A DNA stretch of 5,263 nt from Deltaproteobacteria bacterium (GTDB lineage Bacteria; Desulfobacterota; Desulfobacteria; Desulfobacterales; Desulfatibacillaceae), in assembly GCA_019308705.1 (NCBI GenBank), contig JAFDHW010000188.1, positions 1-5,263 of the forward strand. Reading direction: 5' to 3'. Position numbers and translations under genes: made by a program. Below the pieces are notes generated by a model. The model worked only from the letters and a program-made list of their open reading frames with translations, had not been told where the DNA came from and did no database searches. Position 1 is the stretch's first letter. Each line of letters opens with the position of its first letter. Below, piece by piece: positions 1 through 5,263 of the stretch.

Positions 1-66
1 TACAAAAGTACAGCTTCCCTCCTCCTTCCTTACTCTCGCGCGAATCGAACTCGTGAATAATCCGGG
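1..66 (+). repeat. 66-bp perfect inverted repeat, left copy
   Basis: Bases 1-66 are identical to the reverse complement of 5150-5215. The match ends at base 66, where this copy continues with C and the other with T. The repeat contains a pyrimidine-only stretch (about 14-31), the palindrome TCGCGCGA (36-43) and, at its inner end, the core TCGTGAATAATCCGGG (51-66). The window edge cuts the copy one base into the palindrome GTAC-AAAA-GTAC that is complete in the right copy, so identity may continue to the left. It lies 188 bases upstream of the plus-strand radical SAM gene. It could be a dispersed genomic repeat, the terminus of a mobile or invertible segment, or an assembly or amplification artefact at a contig end. 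Confidence 0.9.
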
Positions 67-69
67 CTA
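51..69 (+). repeat. 19-bp direct repeat, unit 1
   Basis: TCGTGAATAATCCGGGCTA occurs here and again, exactly, at 95-113, a 44-base period. Its first 16 bases form the inner end of the 66-bp inverted repeat and therefore also occur on the minus strand at 5150-5165. Unit 1 runs into the 8-base palindrome GGCTAGCC (65-72). No coding sense is apparent. This looks like the core of a dispersed intergenic repeat. Confidence 0.85.
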
Positions 70-94
70 GCCTTGCCAGCACGGAAATCAGGCT

Positions 95-113
95 TCGTGA
101 ATAATCCGGGCTA
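95..113 (+). repeat. 19-bp direct repeat, unit 2
   Basis: This is an exact second copy of the 19-base unit at 51-69. The flanks differ, apart from a loose AATC-like similarity just upstream of both units, so this is a short repeated core and not a longer tandem duplication. Its 3' half forms the left arm of the small hairpin at 105-124. Confidence 0.85.
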
Positions 114-124
114 AAAAACCCGGA
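105..124 (+). other. Small GC hairpin in the upstream region
   Basis: TCCGGG (105-110) and CCCGGA (119-124) pair as a perfect 6-bp stem around the 8-base loop CTAAAAAA. There is no T-run after the stem on the plus strand. Read on the minus strand, the stem is followed by ATTATT, which is not a convincing terminator tail. The left arm belongs to the repeated core, so the hairpin may be part of the repeat's structure and not a regulator of the downstream gene. Confidence 0.45.
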
Positions 125-254
125 GCGCCGGACTTTCACTTTCCAGGGAAAAGAAGGTATGCTCGGGGGGCCCGGGAACCCGATCCCCAGCCATCATTCT
201 CCTTCCCGGGCAAGGCCTTGATCTCCCAGGGAACAGGGAAAGGAGGAACCCCCC
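114..254 (+). promoter_or_regulatory. Upstream region and strong RBS of the plus-strand radical SAM gene
   Basis: This non-coding stretch ends in an excellent Shine-Dalgarno sequence, AAAGGAGG (239-246), eight bases before the ATG at 255. That spacing fixes the start of the radical SAM gene. I see no convincing sigma-70 or sigma-54 promoter. The best -35/-10-like pair, TTTCAC (134-139) and TATGCT (158-163), has 18-base spacing but a poor -35 match and is not claimed as a promoter. No riboswitch or RNA gene is recognised. Confidence 0.7.
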
Positions 255-1106
255 ATGGAGGGCCGGACCGCTCCCCACTACCCCGCAGCCATGATCAACG
301 TCACCAACCGCTGCAATTTGAAGTGCCGCCACTGCTTCGTGTTCCGGGAGGACAACCCCAACGCGCGCAAACAGGAGATGGACGACGAAACCATGCTTGG
401 AGAAATCCGCAGGATCAGGGACCGGCACGGCATCGTGGCCATGCTGTGGATGGGGGGCGAGCCGCTTTTACGGCCCGGCGTGCTGCGGGAGGGTGTGAAG
501 CTGTTTTCCTGGAACACCATCACCACCAACGGCACCCTGGACCTTCTGGACCTGCCGGGCGTGACCTACGTGGTGTCTTTGGACGGCCCCAAGGAATACA
601 ACGACTCCATCCGGGGCAAGGGCTCCTTTGACCGGGTGATGAAGACCCTCTCCCGGGTGCCGGAGGACTTCTCCTCCAAGGTCATGGTTCAGTGCGTGGT
701 GACCCGGCAGAACGAGGATCTTCTGGAGGAGCTGGTGGAACTGCTGGTCCCCACCCGGGCCGAGGGCATGACCTTTTCCTTTTACGTGCCCCCGGCAAAC
801 GATGTCTCACCCCTCACCTGGGGCACGCTTACGCGCCGGGACAAGGCGGTGCGAGAAGCCCTGCGCCTCAAAAAGAAGCACCCGGACTTCATCTGGAACG
901 GCACCCGCCAGCTTGAGCTGACCCTTTCGGAAAACGCGCCGGCCATCACCGCAAACTGTCCCTCCAAGAAGTACGTCCTGCCCCTGTACCTGGACGGCGG
1001 CCGGTTCGAGAGCCCCTTCTGCTGCTACGGCGACGACGTGGACTGCGACCTGTGCGGGGGGTGGGTGGTGTTCTACCTGGCGGCCAAGCTGGAGGGCGCA
1101 AAGTAG
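255..1106 (+). CDS. Radical SAM protein with cysteine-rich C-terminus
   Basis: This 283-residue protein should cleave S-adenosylmethionine reductively at a [4Fe-4S] cluster. The cluster-binding motif CxxxCxxC is Cys20, Cys24 and Cys27 in CNLKCRHC. The SAM-binding GGEP is at 67-70. A typical strand motif, SLDGP followed by SIRGKGSF, lies at about 108-125. The C-terminus carries Cys235, Cys256, Cys257, Cys264 and Cys267 (CCYG, then DCDLCGGW). This is reminiscent of the auxiliary Fe-S regions (SPASM or twitch type) that follow many radical SAM cores, though shorter than a full SPASM domain. No signal peptide or membrane segment is seen, so it is probably cytosolic. The ATG at 255 was chosen because AAAGGAGG lies eight bases upstream; the in-frame ATG at 291 has no such signal. 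It lacks the GRE-activase pattern around its CxxxCxxC and is convergent with the GRE genes. Its substrate is unknown. It could modify a peptide or small molecule. Fold and family are well supported; function is not. Confidence 0.93.
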   Translation: MEGRTAPHYPAAMINVTNRCNLKCRHCFVFREDNPNARKQEMDDETMLGEIRRIRDRHGIVAMLWMGGEPLLRPGVLREGVKLFSWNTITTNGTLDLLDLPGVTYVVSLDGPKEYNDSIRGKGSFDRVMKTLSRVPEDFSSKVMVQCVVTRQNEDLLEELVELLVPTRAEGMTFSFYVPPANDVSPLTWGTLTRRDKAVREALRLKKKHPDFIWNGTRQLELTLSENAPAITANCPSKKYVLPLYLDGGRFESPFCCYGDDVDCDLCGGWVVFYLAAKLEGAK

Positions 1107-1170
1107 CCACAGGGCCGGGTCCGGCCGCCGTGGACATGGCCGCGAACCAAGGCGGCGCCCCCAACCCTGT
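1107..1170. other. Convergent intergenic spacer with small GC palindrome
   Basis: The 64 bases between the two converging stop codons contain GGCCGG-GT-CCGGCC (1113-1126), which can fold as a 5-bp stem with a GGTC loop. A second possible pairing is GCCGCC (1124-1129) with GGCGGC (1151-1156). Neither is followed by a T-run on either strand, so a classical intrinsic terminator is not supported. The location suits a transcription end point for both units, perhaps Rho-dependent or structure-assisted, but this is inference. Confidence 0.4.
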
Positions 1171-2085
1171 TCAACCCACCCGGATGCCCCGCTCCGCAAA
1201 CATCGCCCTGCACGCGGCCACGTGCTCCGGGTCCATCCATGCGGCGAGGGCCGGGTCGTCCGGGGCCGGATTTTGCCGGCCGATCTTGGCCCACTTTTCC
1301 GGCCACAGGGGGTTGTATTCCAACAGCTGCGCCCGGCCCACCCCCAGGCCGGCCAGGAAATCCGCAATGGCGGCGAGGTTCTGTTCCGTGTCCGTACAGC
1401 CGGGGACCAGGGGCGTGCGGGGCAGGAGCTGAAAAACCCCGTCCCTGGACAACTCCGCCAGGGCGCGGAAGTTCTCCAGGATCACCCGGTTGTCCACGCC
1501 GCAGAAAGCCCGGTGATCTTCGGGGTCCATGATCTTGAGGTCAACGTACAGGATGTCTAAGTGGGGCAGGATTTGTTCGCGGAAGGCGGAAAGGTTGAAC
1601 AGGCCGCAGGTCTCCACCAGGGTGGAAATACCCCGCTCCCTGCAGCCAGCCATGATCCGGCCCAGAAACTCCATGTGCAGGCAGGGCTCGCCACCGGAAA
1701 ACGTGGCCCCGCCGCCCGAGGCGTCGAAAAAGGGCTTGTCCGCGGCAATGACCTCCACGACCTCTTCGGCGGACATTCCCCTGCCCGCGAACTCCAGGGC
1801 CCTGGAGGGGCAGGCGGCCACGCACTCCCCGCAAAGGTCGCAAACACCGCGGTCCACCCGCAGGGGATCGCCCGGGTCCACGGCCCCCCGGGTGCAGACC
1901 TCCCCGCACCGGCCGCACCCCGCGCACAGGTTGGCGTCAAAGGCCAGTTCCCGTGCCGTGTGCTGGCTTTCGGGGTTGTGGCACCATGTGCAGGAGAGGG
2001 GACAGCCCTTGAAGAACACCACCGCGCGGATGCCCGGCCCGTCCTCGGTGCTGTTGCCCTTGATGTCCAGGATGAGGGGTTTCAT
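1171..2085 (-). CDS. Glycyl radical enzyme activating enzyme (radical SAM, two-cluster ferredoxin insert)
   Basis: This 304-residue protein should activate the adjacent GRE by generating a 5'-deoxyadenosyl radical that abstracts hydrogen from the GRE glycine. The opening ILDIKGNSTEDGPGIR followed by FFKGCPLSCTWCHNPES is a classic GRE-activase signature. Cys28, Cys32 and Cys35 bind the radical SAM cluster. A ferredoxin-like insert carries two four-cysteine sets, Cys54/57/60/64 and Cys82/85/88/92, as in the activases of eliminase-type GREs but not of pyruvate formate-lyase. SGGEP is at 130-134 and YVDLKIMD at 180-187. The ATG at 2085 gives the expected MKPLIL start and lies eight bases after the GRE stop. 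A TTG at 2100 would add five residues and overlap the GRE, but it has no family support. No good Shine-Dalgarno precedes either start, so translational coupling to the GRE is likely. Length and motifs are complete. Confidence 0.95.
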   Translation of the reverse strand: MKPLILDIKGNSTEDGPGIRAVVFFKGCPLSCTWCHNPESQHTARELAFDANLCAGCGRCGEVCTRGAVDPGDPLRVDRGVCDLCGECVAACPSRALEFAGRGMSAEEVVEVIAADKPFFDASGGGATFSGGEPCLHMEFLGRIMAGCRERGISTLVETCGLFNLSAFREQILPHLDILYVDLKIMDPEDHRAFCGVDNRVILENFRALAELSRDGVFQLLPRTPLVPGCTDTEQNLAAIADFLAGLGVGRAQLLEYNPLWPEKWAKIGRQNPAPDDPALAAWMDPEHVAACRAMFAERGIRVG

Positions 2086-2093
2086 GTACAGGC

Positions 2094-5000
2094 TCAGCAA
2101 CCGTACTGGGCGCGCTCGATGAGTTCCAACTGCATCTGGCGGTTCAGGGTGACGAAGTAGGCGTTGTAGCCCGAGATCCGCACCAGGAGCTGCTTGTAGT
2201 CCTCGGGGCTGGCCATGGCGGCTTTCAGGGTTTCGGAGTCCACCACGTTGAACTGCATCTGCATGCCGCCCATGGAGAAGTAGGCCTTCACGTAGGCGGT
2301 CATGGCCGCGTTGGTCTTTTCCGGCGGGTCGCCCGCGGCAGGGGAGAGCTTGACGTTGAAGGCGATGCTGTTGTCCAGGTTCGCCGGGTCCAGCCTGGCC
2401 ACGTCGCGGATGTTCTTCAAAAAGTCCGGGGTGGCGTGGGGCTGGGGAGAAAGCCCCGGGGTGAAGGCACGGCCCGCGTTCCTGCCGGAAGGCAGCGCGC
2501 CGGAAAGGTTTCCGTAGGCCACGTGCTGGCTCATGGACCAGAACCCGGTGGTGTACCGCCCGCCCCGGTAGTTGGTGTGCGCCGCCCAGGTGTCGTGCAC
2601 CAGGGCCGCCACCCGGTTGGCCATGGCCAGGGCCTCGGGGTCGCCGGACCCGAACAGGGGCACCTTGTTCTTCAACATGGCCTGGAGCCCCGGGTGGCCG
2701 GAAAAATCATCGGCCAGGGCGCGTTTCAGCCCGGCAAAATCCACGGCCTTGTCCTCGAAAACCAGCTTTTTTATGGCCATGAGGGAATCCGTCACGTCCG
2801 CCAGGCCGATGTTGGCCGTGCCCGAGGAGTTGTACCGCGCGCCGCCCGCGGTCACGTCCTCGGCCTTTTGAACGCAACCGTCCATGAGCGCGGAAAGATA
2901 GGGCGTGGGCCGGTATTTGGCGTGGGCTTCGGCCAGCATGTGGTTGAGCGAAACCGCCTGGTCCGCGAGAAAGCGAAACTGCTTTGCGTAGGCGGCGAAG
3001 AAGTCCTCGAAATCCGCGAACGCGCCTTGTTCCGGGGACCCGGTCTTCGGCCCCAGGTCCCAGCGCATGAGGGGGTGGGTCCCGTTGTTCAGGGCCATTT
3101 CCAGAGGCGCCACCAAGTTGAACAATATGGAACCGGTGTGGCCCATGTGCCGGCCCGGAATGCTGGGCTCCACGCACCCGGTGGGCACCCAGTCCCGCAA
3201 ATGCTCCTTTTGGAACCCGTGTTTTTCCAAAGCGGCCATCACGGCCTGGTCGTTGTGCATGGAGGGGGTGGCCGTGGTGGCGTAGTTCACCGCGCACAGC
3301 CGGGAAAGGTAGGTGTCGGTGTTCTTTTCCGGGTGAAACCGCGCGTTCACGTTGGGGTCGCGGATGCCCAGCATCTCCGTGGCCTTGAGAAAGACGTAGG
3401 TCATGTCGCAGACCGCGTCTTCGCCCCGCGGGGTTACGCCGCCCAGGGTGATGGCCTGGTCCGAAGAGCTTCCGCCGAACAGGTAGTTGCCGATGTCCGG
3501 CACCAGGGGCAAGTGGTCCGTGCACCGCATCATGAAGTCCGCGGTGAGCTCCAGGGCGTGCTTCAGGTACTTTTCCCGCGCCTCTTTGAATTTGAGCCGG
3601 GCCATGTCGCTTTCCAGGTAGGGCTGGAAAAGCCGGTCCAGCCGGCCCAGGGAAAGGCCGGTGTTGGCGTTTTCCATGTGCGCGCCCACCCAAAGGACCC
3701 ACACCGCGCTCATGGCTTCGTAAAGTGTTTTGGCGGGTTTCTTGGGCACCCGGGAAAGCGCCCGGGCCATGGCTGAAAGTTCCTTTTTCCTGGCCTCGTC
3801 CCTCTCCGCGGCCGCCCGGCGCTTGGCCTCCTTGCGCAAATGGTCCGCGTAGATATTGATGCCCTCCAGGGCGCGCCGCATGGCCCACAGGGTGTCCTTC
3901 TGGTAGCGCGAAAGCCCGGGGTCCTCCCGGCGTTCGGCAATCTCTTCCATGATGCCGTGGGTGCCCTTTTCAAGCACCGAGCCGAAATCCGGGATGCAGT
4001 GGGACATGCCCACGGTCTTCCAGGCAAAGTAGGCCACCCACCGGTTGTTGATCTTCTGGCACAGGGGGTTGTGGTGCTCGGTGCGCACCCATTCCCAGAA
4101 ATTGCGTTCCATCCAGAAGGGAAACACCTCGTGGTGCAGGTCGCGCTCGGTCTGCTCGTCCAGGATATAGGGGTTCAACAGCCGCTTGCCCACGGTTTTC
4201 AGTTCCCCCCAGAGGATGCCTCCCTGGGCGTCCGGGTAGATGACCACGCCCGTGGGCAGCCGCGCGGTGGTGGAGCCGGCCAGGAGGGAGTTTTCGGCGA
4301 TGAGCGGCTTCTTGTTGGCCATGAGGAAATGAAACGCCTCGGCCTGGCGCAGCACCGGGTGCCAGGGGCTGCCGTCCAGCTTTTTCTCGAACCCGTTTTC
4401 GCGGAAAAACCGGGTGAGCAAAAGGGGCCTTTCCGCGCAGATCTGGGGGGTGGCGGAAAAGTGCTCCTCCAGAAACCCCTCGAGCCGGGGGAAGTCCTCC
4501 AGGGTGTATCGGGAAAGGGACACGTCGTCCAAAAAGCGCACCCCCGGGTCCGGAAGGCCGTCCACCCGGGGCGTGCGGCGGCGGTGGGGCGCCTTGGGGG
4601 GGTCGGCCGCGGCAGCGGCATAGGATTGCTTCCTGGCCCGCTCGTCCTCCTGTTTGGCCCTGGCCAGCCGCTTTTCGTGGGTGCGGGCAAGCAGCAGAGA
4701 GGCCAGGTAAACGAACAACTGGGCCTTGTTCAGGTTGCCTTCCACAAAGACCCGGTTCTTCAGCATCCGGTCCATGGCGTCGTGAGGCGGCTCGCCCAGG
4801 GCCTGGAAAAATTCCTTCTCGTCCGCGAACACCAGGGCGACGTCCGGGTCCTCCAGCCCCCCGGAAACCACCCGGACCCTGCCCTCGTGGAACACGATGC
4901 CCTGGCCCACCGTGCCGTTTTCCGTGCGCACGGAAACGGACAAATCCAGCCATCCATCCCTGGATAGCAGGTATTCACGCAGCTTCGGCCTCCAGTTGAA

Positions 5001-5144
5001 ATGGGCGGTCATGGCGCGGAGCAAAAGGTTTGCGGCCACGTCCGCAGACCTGGCCGCCGCGGCTTGCCTCAAGGGGGCGATGGGCTTGGAAACCAGGGAA
5101 CCGATGAGCGAGCCTACTGCCATGATATTATCCGTTTCTCCCAT
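2094..5144 (-). CDS. Glycyl radical enzyme, eliminase/lyase type, with N-terminal SCP2-like domain
   Basis: This is a 1016-residue GRE, longer than the usual 780-860. The glycyl radical site is Gly992 in VRISGYNAYF near the C-terminus. The thiyl cysteine is Cys657 with Glu659 in TGCVEP, the pattern of glycerol/diol dehydratases, choline TMA-lyase and isethionate lyase. Other family segments are present: AERPLLLTRFF (238-247), SLGRLDRLFQPYL (498-510), PSMHNDQ (627-633), LMDGCVQKAEDVTAGGARYN (753-772) and SGALPSGRNAG (881-891). Residues about 45-155 resemble an SCP2 sterol-carrier domain (EDPDVALVF, then KNRVFVEGNLNKAQLF). A charged and alanine-rich linker (about 155-200) joins it to the GRE domain, which begins near 205. 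No signal peptide is convincing; cytosolic location is expected. The ATG at 5144 gives the longest frame, but no good ribosome binding site precedes it; Met8 (ATG at 5123) is an alternative. It is co-directional with its activase eight bases downstream. The reaction is probably a radical elimination or C-X/C-C cleavage. The substrate is unknown; the SCP2-like domain suggests, by inference only, a hydrophobic one. Confidence 0.95.
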   Translation of the reverse strand: MGETDNIMAVGSLIGSLVSKPIAPLRQAAAARSADVAANLLLRAMTAHFNWRPKLREYLLSRDGWLDLSVSVRTENGTVGQGIVFHEGRVRVVSGGLEDPDVALVFADEKEFFQALGEPPHDAMDRMLKNRVFVEGNLNKAQLFVYLASLLLARTHEKRLARAKQEDERARKQSYAAAAADPPKAPHRRRTPRVDGLPDPGVRFLDDVSLSRYTLEDFPRLEGFLEEHFSATPQICAERPLLLTRFFRENGFEKKLDGSPWHPVLRQAEAFHFLMANKKPLIAENSLLAGSTTARLPTGVVIYPDAQGGILWGELKTVGKRLLNPYILDEQTERDLHHEVFPFWMERNFWEWVRTEHHNPLCQKINNRWVAYFAWKTVGMSHCIPDFGSVLEKGTHGIMEEIAERREDPGLSRYQKDTLWAMRRALEGINIYADHLRKEAKRRAAAERDEARKKELSAMARALSRVPKKPAKTLYEAMSAVWVLWVGAHMENANTGLSLGRLDRLFQPYLESDMARLKFKEAREKYLKHALELTADFMMRCTDHLPLVPDIGNYLFGGSSSDQAITLGGVTPRGEDAVCDMTYVFLKATEMLGIRDPNVNARFHPEKNTDTYLSRLCAVNYATTATPSMHNDQAVMAALEKHGFQKEHLRDWVPTGCVEPSIPGRHMGHTGSILFNLVAPLEMALNNGTHPLMRWDLGPKTGSPEQGAFADFEDFFAAYAKQFRFLADQAVSLNHMLAEAHAKYRPTPYLSALMDGCVQKAEDVTAGGARYNSSGTANIGLADVTDSLMAIKKLVFEDKAVDFAGLKRALADDFSGHPGLQAMLKNKVPLFGSGDPEALAMANRVAALVHDTWAAHTNYRGGRYTTGFWSMSQHVAYGNLSGALPSGRNAGRAFTPGLSPQPHATPDFLKNIRDVARLDPANLDNSIAFNVKLSPAAGDPPEKTNAAMTAYVKAYFSMGGMQMQFNVVDSETLKAAMASPEDYKQLLVRISGYNAYFVTLNRQMQLELIERAQYGC

Positions 5145-5149
5145 ATTAA

Positions 5150-5215
5150 CCCGGATTATTCACGAGTTCGATTCGCGCGAGAGTAAGGAAGGAGGAGGGA
5201 AGCTGTACTTTTGTA
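5150..5215 (-). repeat. 66-bp perfect inverted repeat, right copy
   Basis: This is the exact reverse complement of bases 1-66. Read on the minus strand it ends five bases before the GRE start codon. The outer end overlaps the palindrome GTAC-TTTT-GTAC (5205-5216), which is complete here. The core TCGTGAATAATCCGGG maps to 5150-5165 on the minus strand. Together with the left copy it brackets all three genes. No transposase or recombinase gene lies between the copies. Confidence 0.9.
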
Positions 5216-5240
5216 CCGCGACCCCCTCCTGACGCAGCTA

Positions 5241-5256
5241 TCGCGTGAATCGGGCT
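5241..5256 (+). repeat. Possible degenerate copy of the repeat core
   Basis: TCGCGTGAATCGGGCT resembles the repeated core TCGTGAATAATCCGGGCT but lacks about four central bases and has an inserted CG near the start. It is in plus orientation, opposed to the core at 5150-5165. The similarity is short and could be chance. It is listed because it lies beside a clear repeat and would fit a dispersed family of such elements. Confidence 0.3.
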
Positions 5257-5263
5257 CGCCGGA

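Larger units (their letters stand above)
5145..5263 (-). promoter_or_regulatory. Upstream region of the GRE operon
   Basis: This non-coding stretch must hold the start signals of the GRE-activase unit, unless transcription enters from beyond the window. Nearly all of it is the right copy of the 66-bp inverted repeat plus 48 outer bases. Only five bases (5145-5149) separate the repeat from the GRE ATG, so the repeat would form the promoter or leader of the operon. Read toward the gene it contains a pyrimidine-only tract and an AT-rich GAATAAT, but I cannot align a credible -35/-10 or sigma-54 pair. No operator, riboswitch or strong Shine-Dalgarno is recognised. Confidence 0.4.

Noticed and set aside
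105..124. Hairpin with an A-rich loop as an intrinsic terminator
   Set aside because: The stem is only six pairs and no T-run follows on either strand, so it is recorded only as a small hairpin within the repeat region.
2436..3776. Long plus-strand open frame (446 codons) opposite the GRE
   Set aside because: It is a shadow of the GC-rich minus-strand GRE gene. Its translation is compositionally biased (rich in Gly, Val, His, Arg) without any family motif, while the opposite strand carries an intact GRE.
3840..4967. Second long plus-strand open frame (375 codons) opposite the GRE N-terminal half
   Set aside because: It has the same antisense shadow character, with low-complexity composition and no domain signal. 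The opposite strand has recognisable SCP2-like and GRE segments.
2094..5144. Assignment of the GRE as pyruvate formate-lyase or benzyl/alkylsuccinate synthase
   Set aside because: Pyruvate formate-lyase uses a Cys-Cys pair, and the succinate synthases lack the GCVE glutamate. This protein has TGCVEP and a two-cluster activase, which fit the eliminase-type group.
5162..5178. GTTCGATTC resembles a tRNA T-loop
   Set aside because: The flanking five-base arms (5162-5166 and 5174-5178) pair at only three of five positions, and no acceptor, D or anticodon arms can be drawn around it, so no tRNA is present.
5191..5263. Purine-rich GGAGGAGGGA followed about ten bases later by TTG and a frame open to the window edge, like the start of a rightward gene
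   Set aside because: The purine tract is part of the inverted repeat, the frame is too short to judge, TTG is a weak start and the translation shows no recognisable motif.

Overview
The window is a GC-rich stretch of bacterial DNA holding three protein genes, all tied to oxygen-sensitive radical chemistry. On the minus strand lies a two-gene unit: a 1016-residue glycyl radical enzyme (GRE) followed directly by its ferredoxin-type radical SAM activating enzyme. On the plus strand, converging on that pair, is a third gene for a separate 283-residue radical SAM protein with a cysteine-rich C-terminus. A GRE, its dedicated activase and many Fe-S cysteines point to an anaerobe. A sulfate-reducer-like Desulfobacterota origin would fit, but this is an inference from gene content and base composition, and nothing in the window proves it.

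Layout. Positions 1-254 are non-coding and repeat-bearing, with a strong ribosome binding site at the end. Positions 255-1106 (+) encode the radical SAM protein. Positions 1107-1170 are a short convergent spacer with a small GC hairpin. Positions 1171-2085 (-) encode the activase. Positions 2094-5144 (-) encode the GRE. Positions 5145-5263 are non-coding and again repeat-bearing. The first 66 bases of the window recur perfectly as the reverse complement at 5150-5215, so a 66-bp inverted repeat brackets all three genes. Because the genes converge, each copy has the same orientation relative to the gene downstream of it. A 16-19 bp core within the repeat appears a third time at 95-113, and a degenerate fourth copy may lie at 5241-5256.

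How the parts work together. The activase uses S-adenosylmethionine and an Fe-S cluster to place a radical on Gly992 of the GRE, and this radical then generates a thiyl radical on Cys657. The GCVEP active-site motif places the GRE with the eliminase/lyase-type GREs (diol and glycerol dehydratases, choline TMA-lyase, isethionate lyase), not with pyruvate formate-lyase or the benzyl/alkylsuccinate synthases. Its substrate is not recognisable. The most unusual point is an N-terminal extension of about 180 residues that looks like an SCP2 (sterol carrier protein 2) lipid-binding domain joined to the GRE by a charged linker. This hints at a hydrophobic or carrier-bound substrate and makes the locus a candidate for undescribed radical chemistry. 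Whether the convergent radical SAM gene belongs to the same pathway cannot be told from the sequence.
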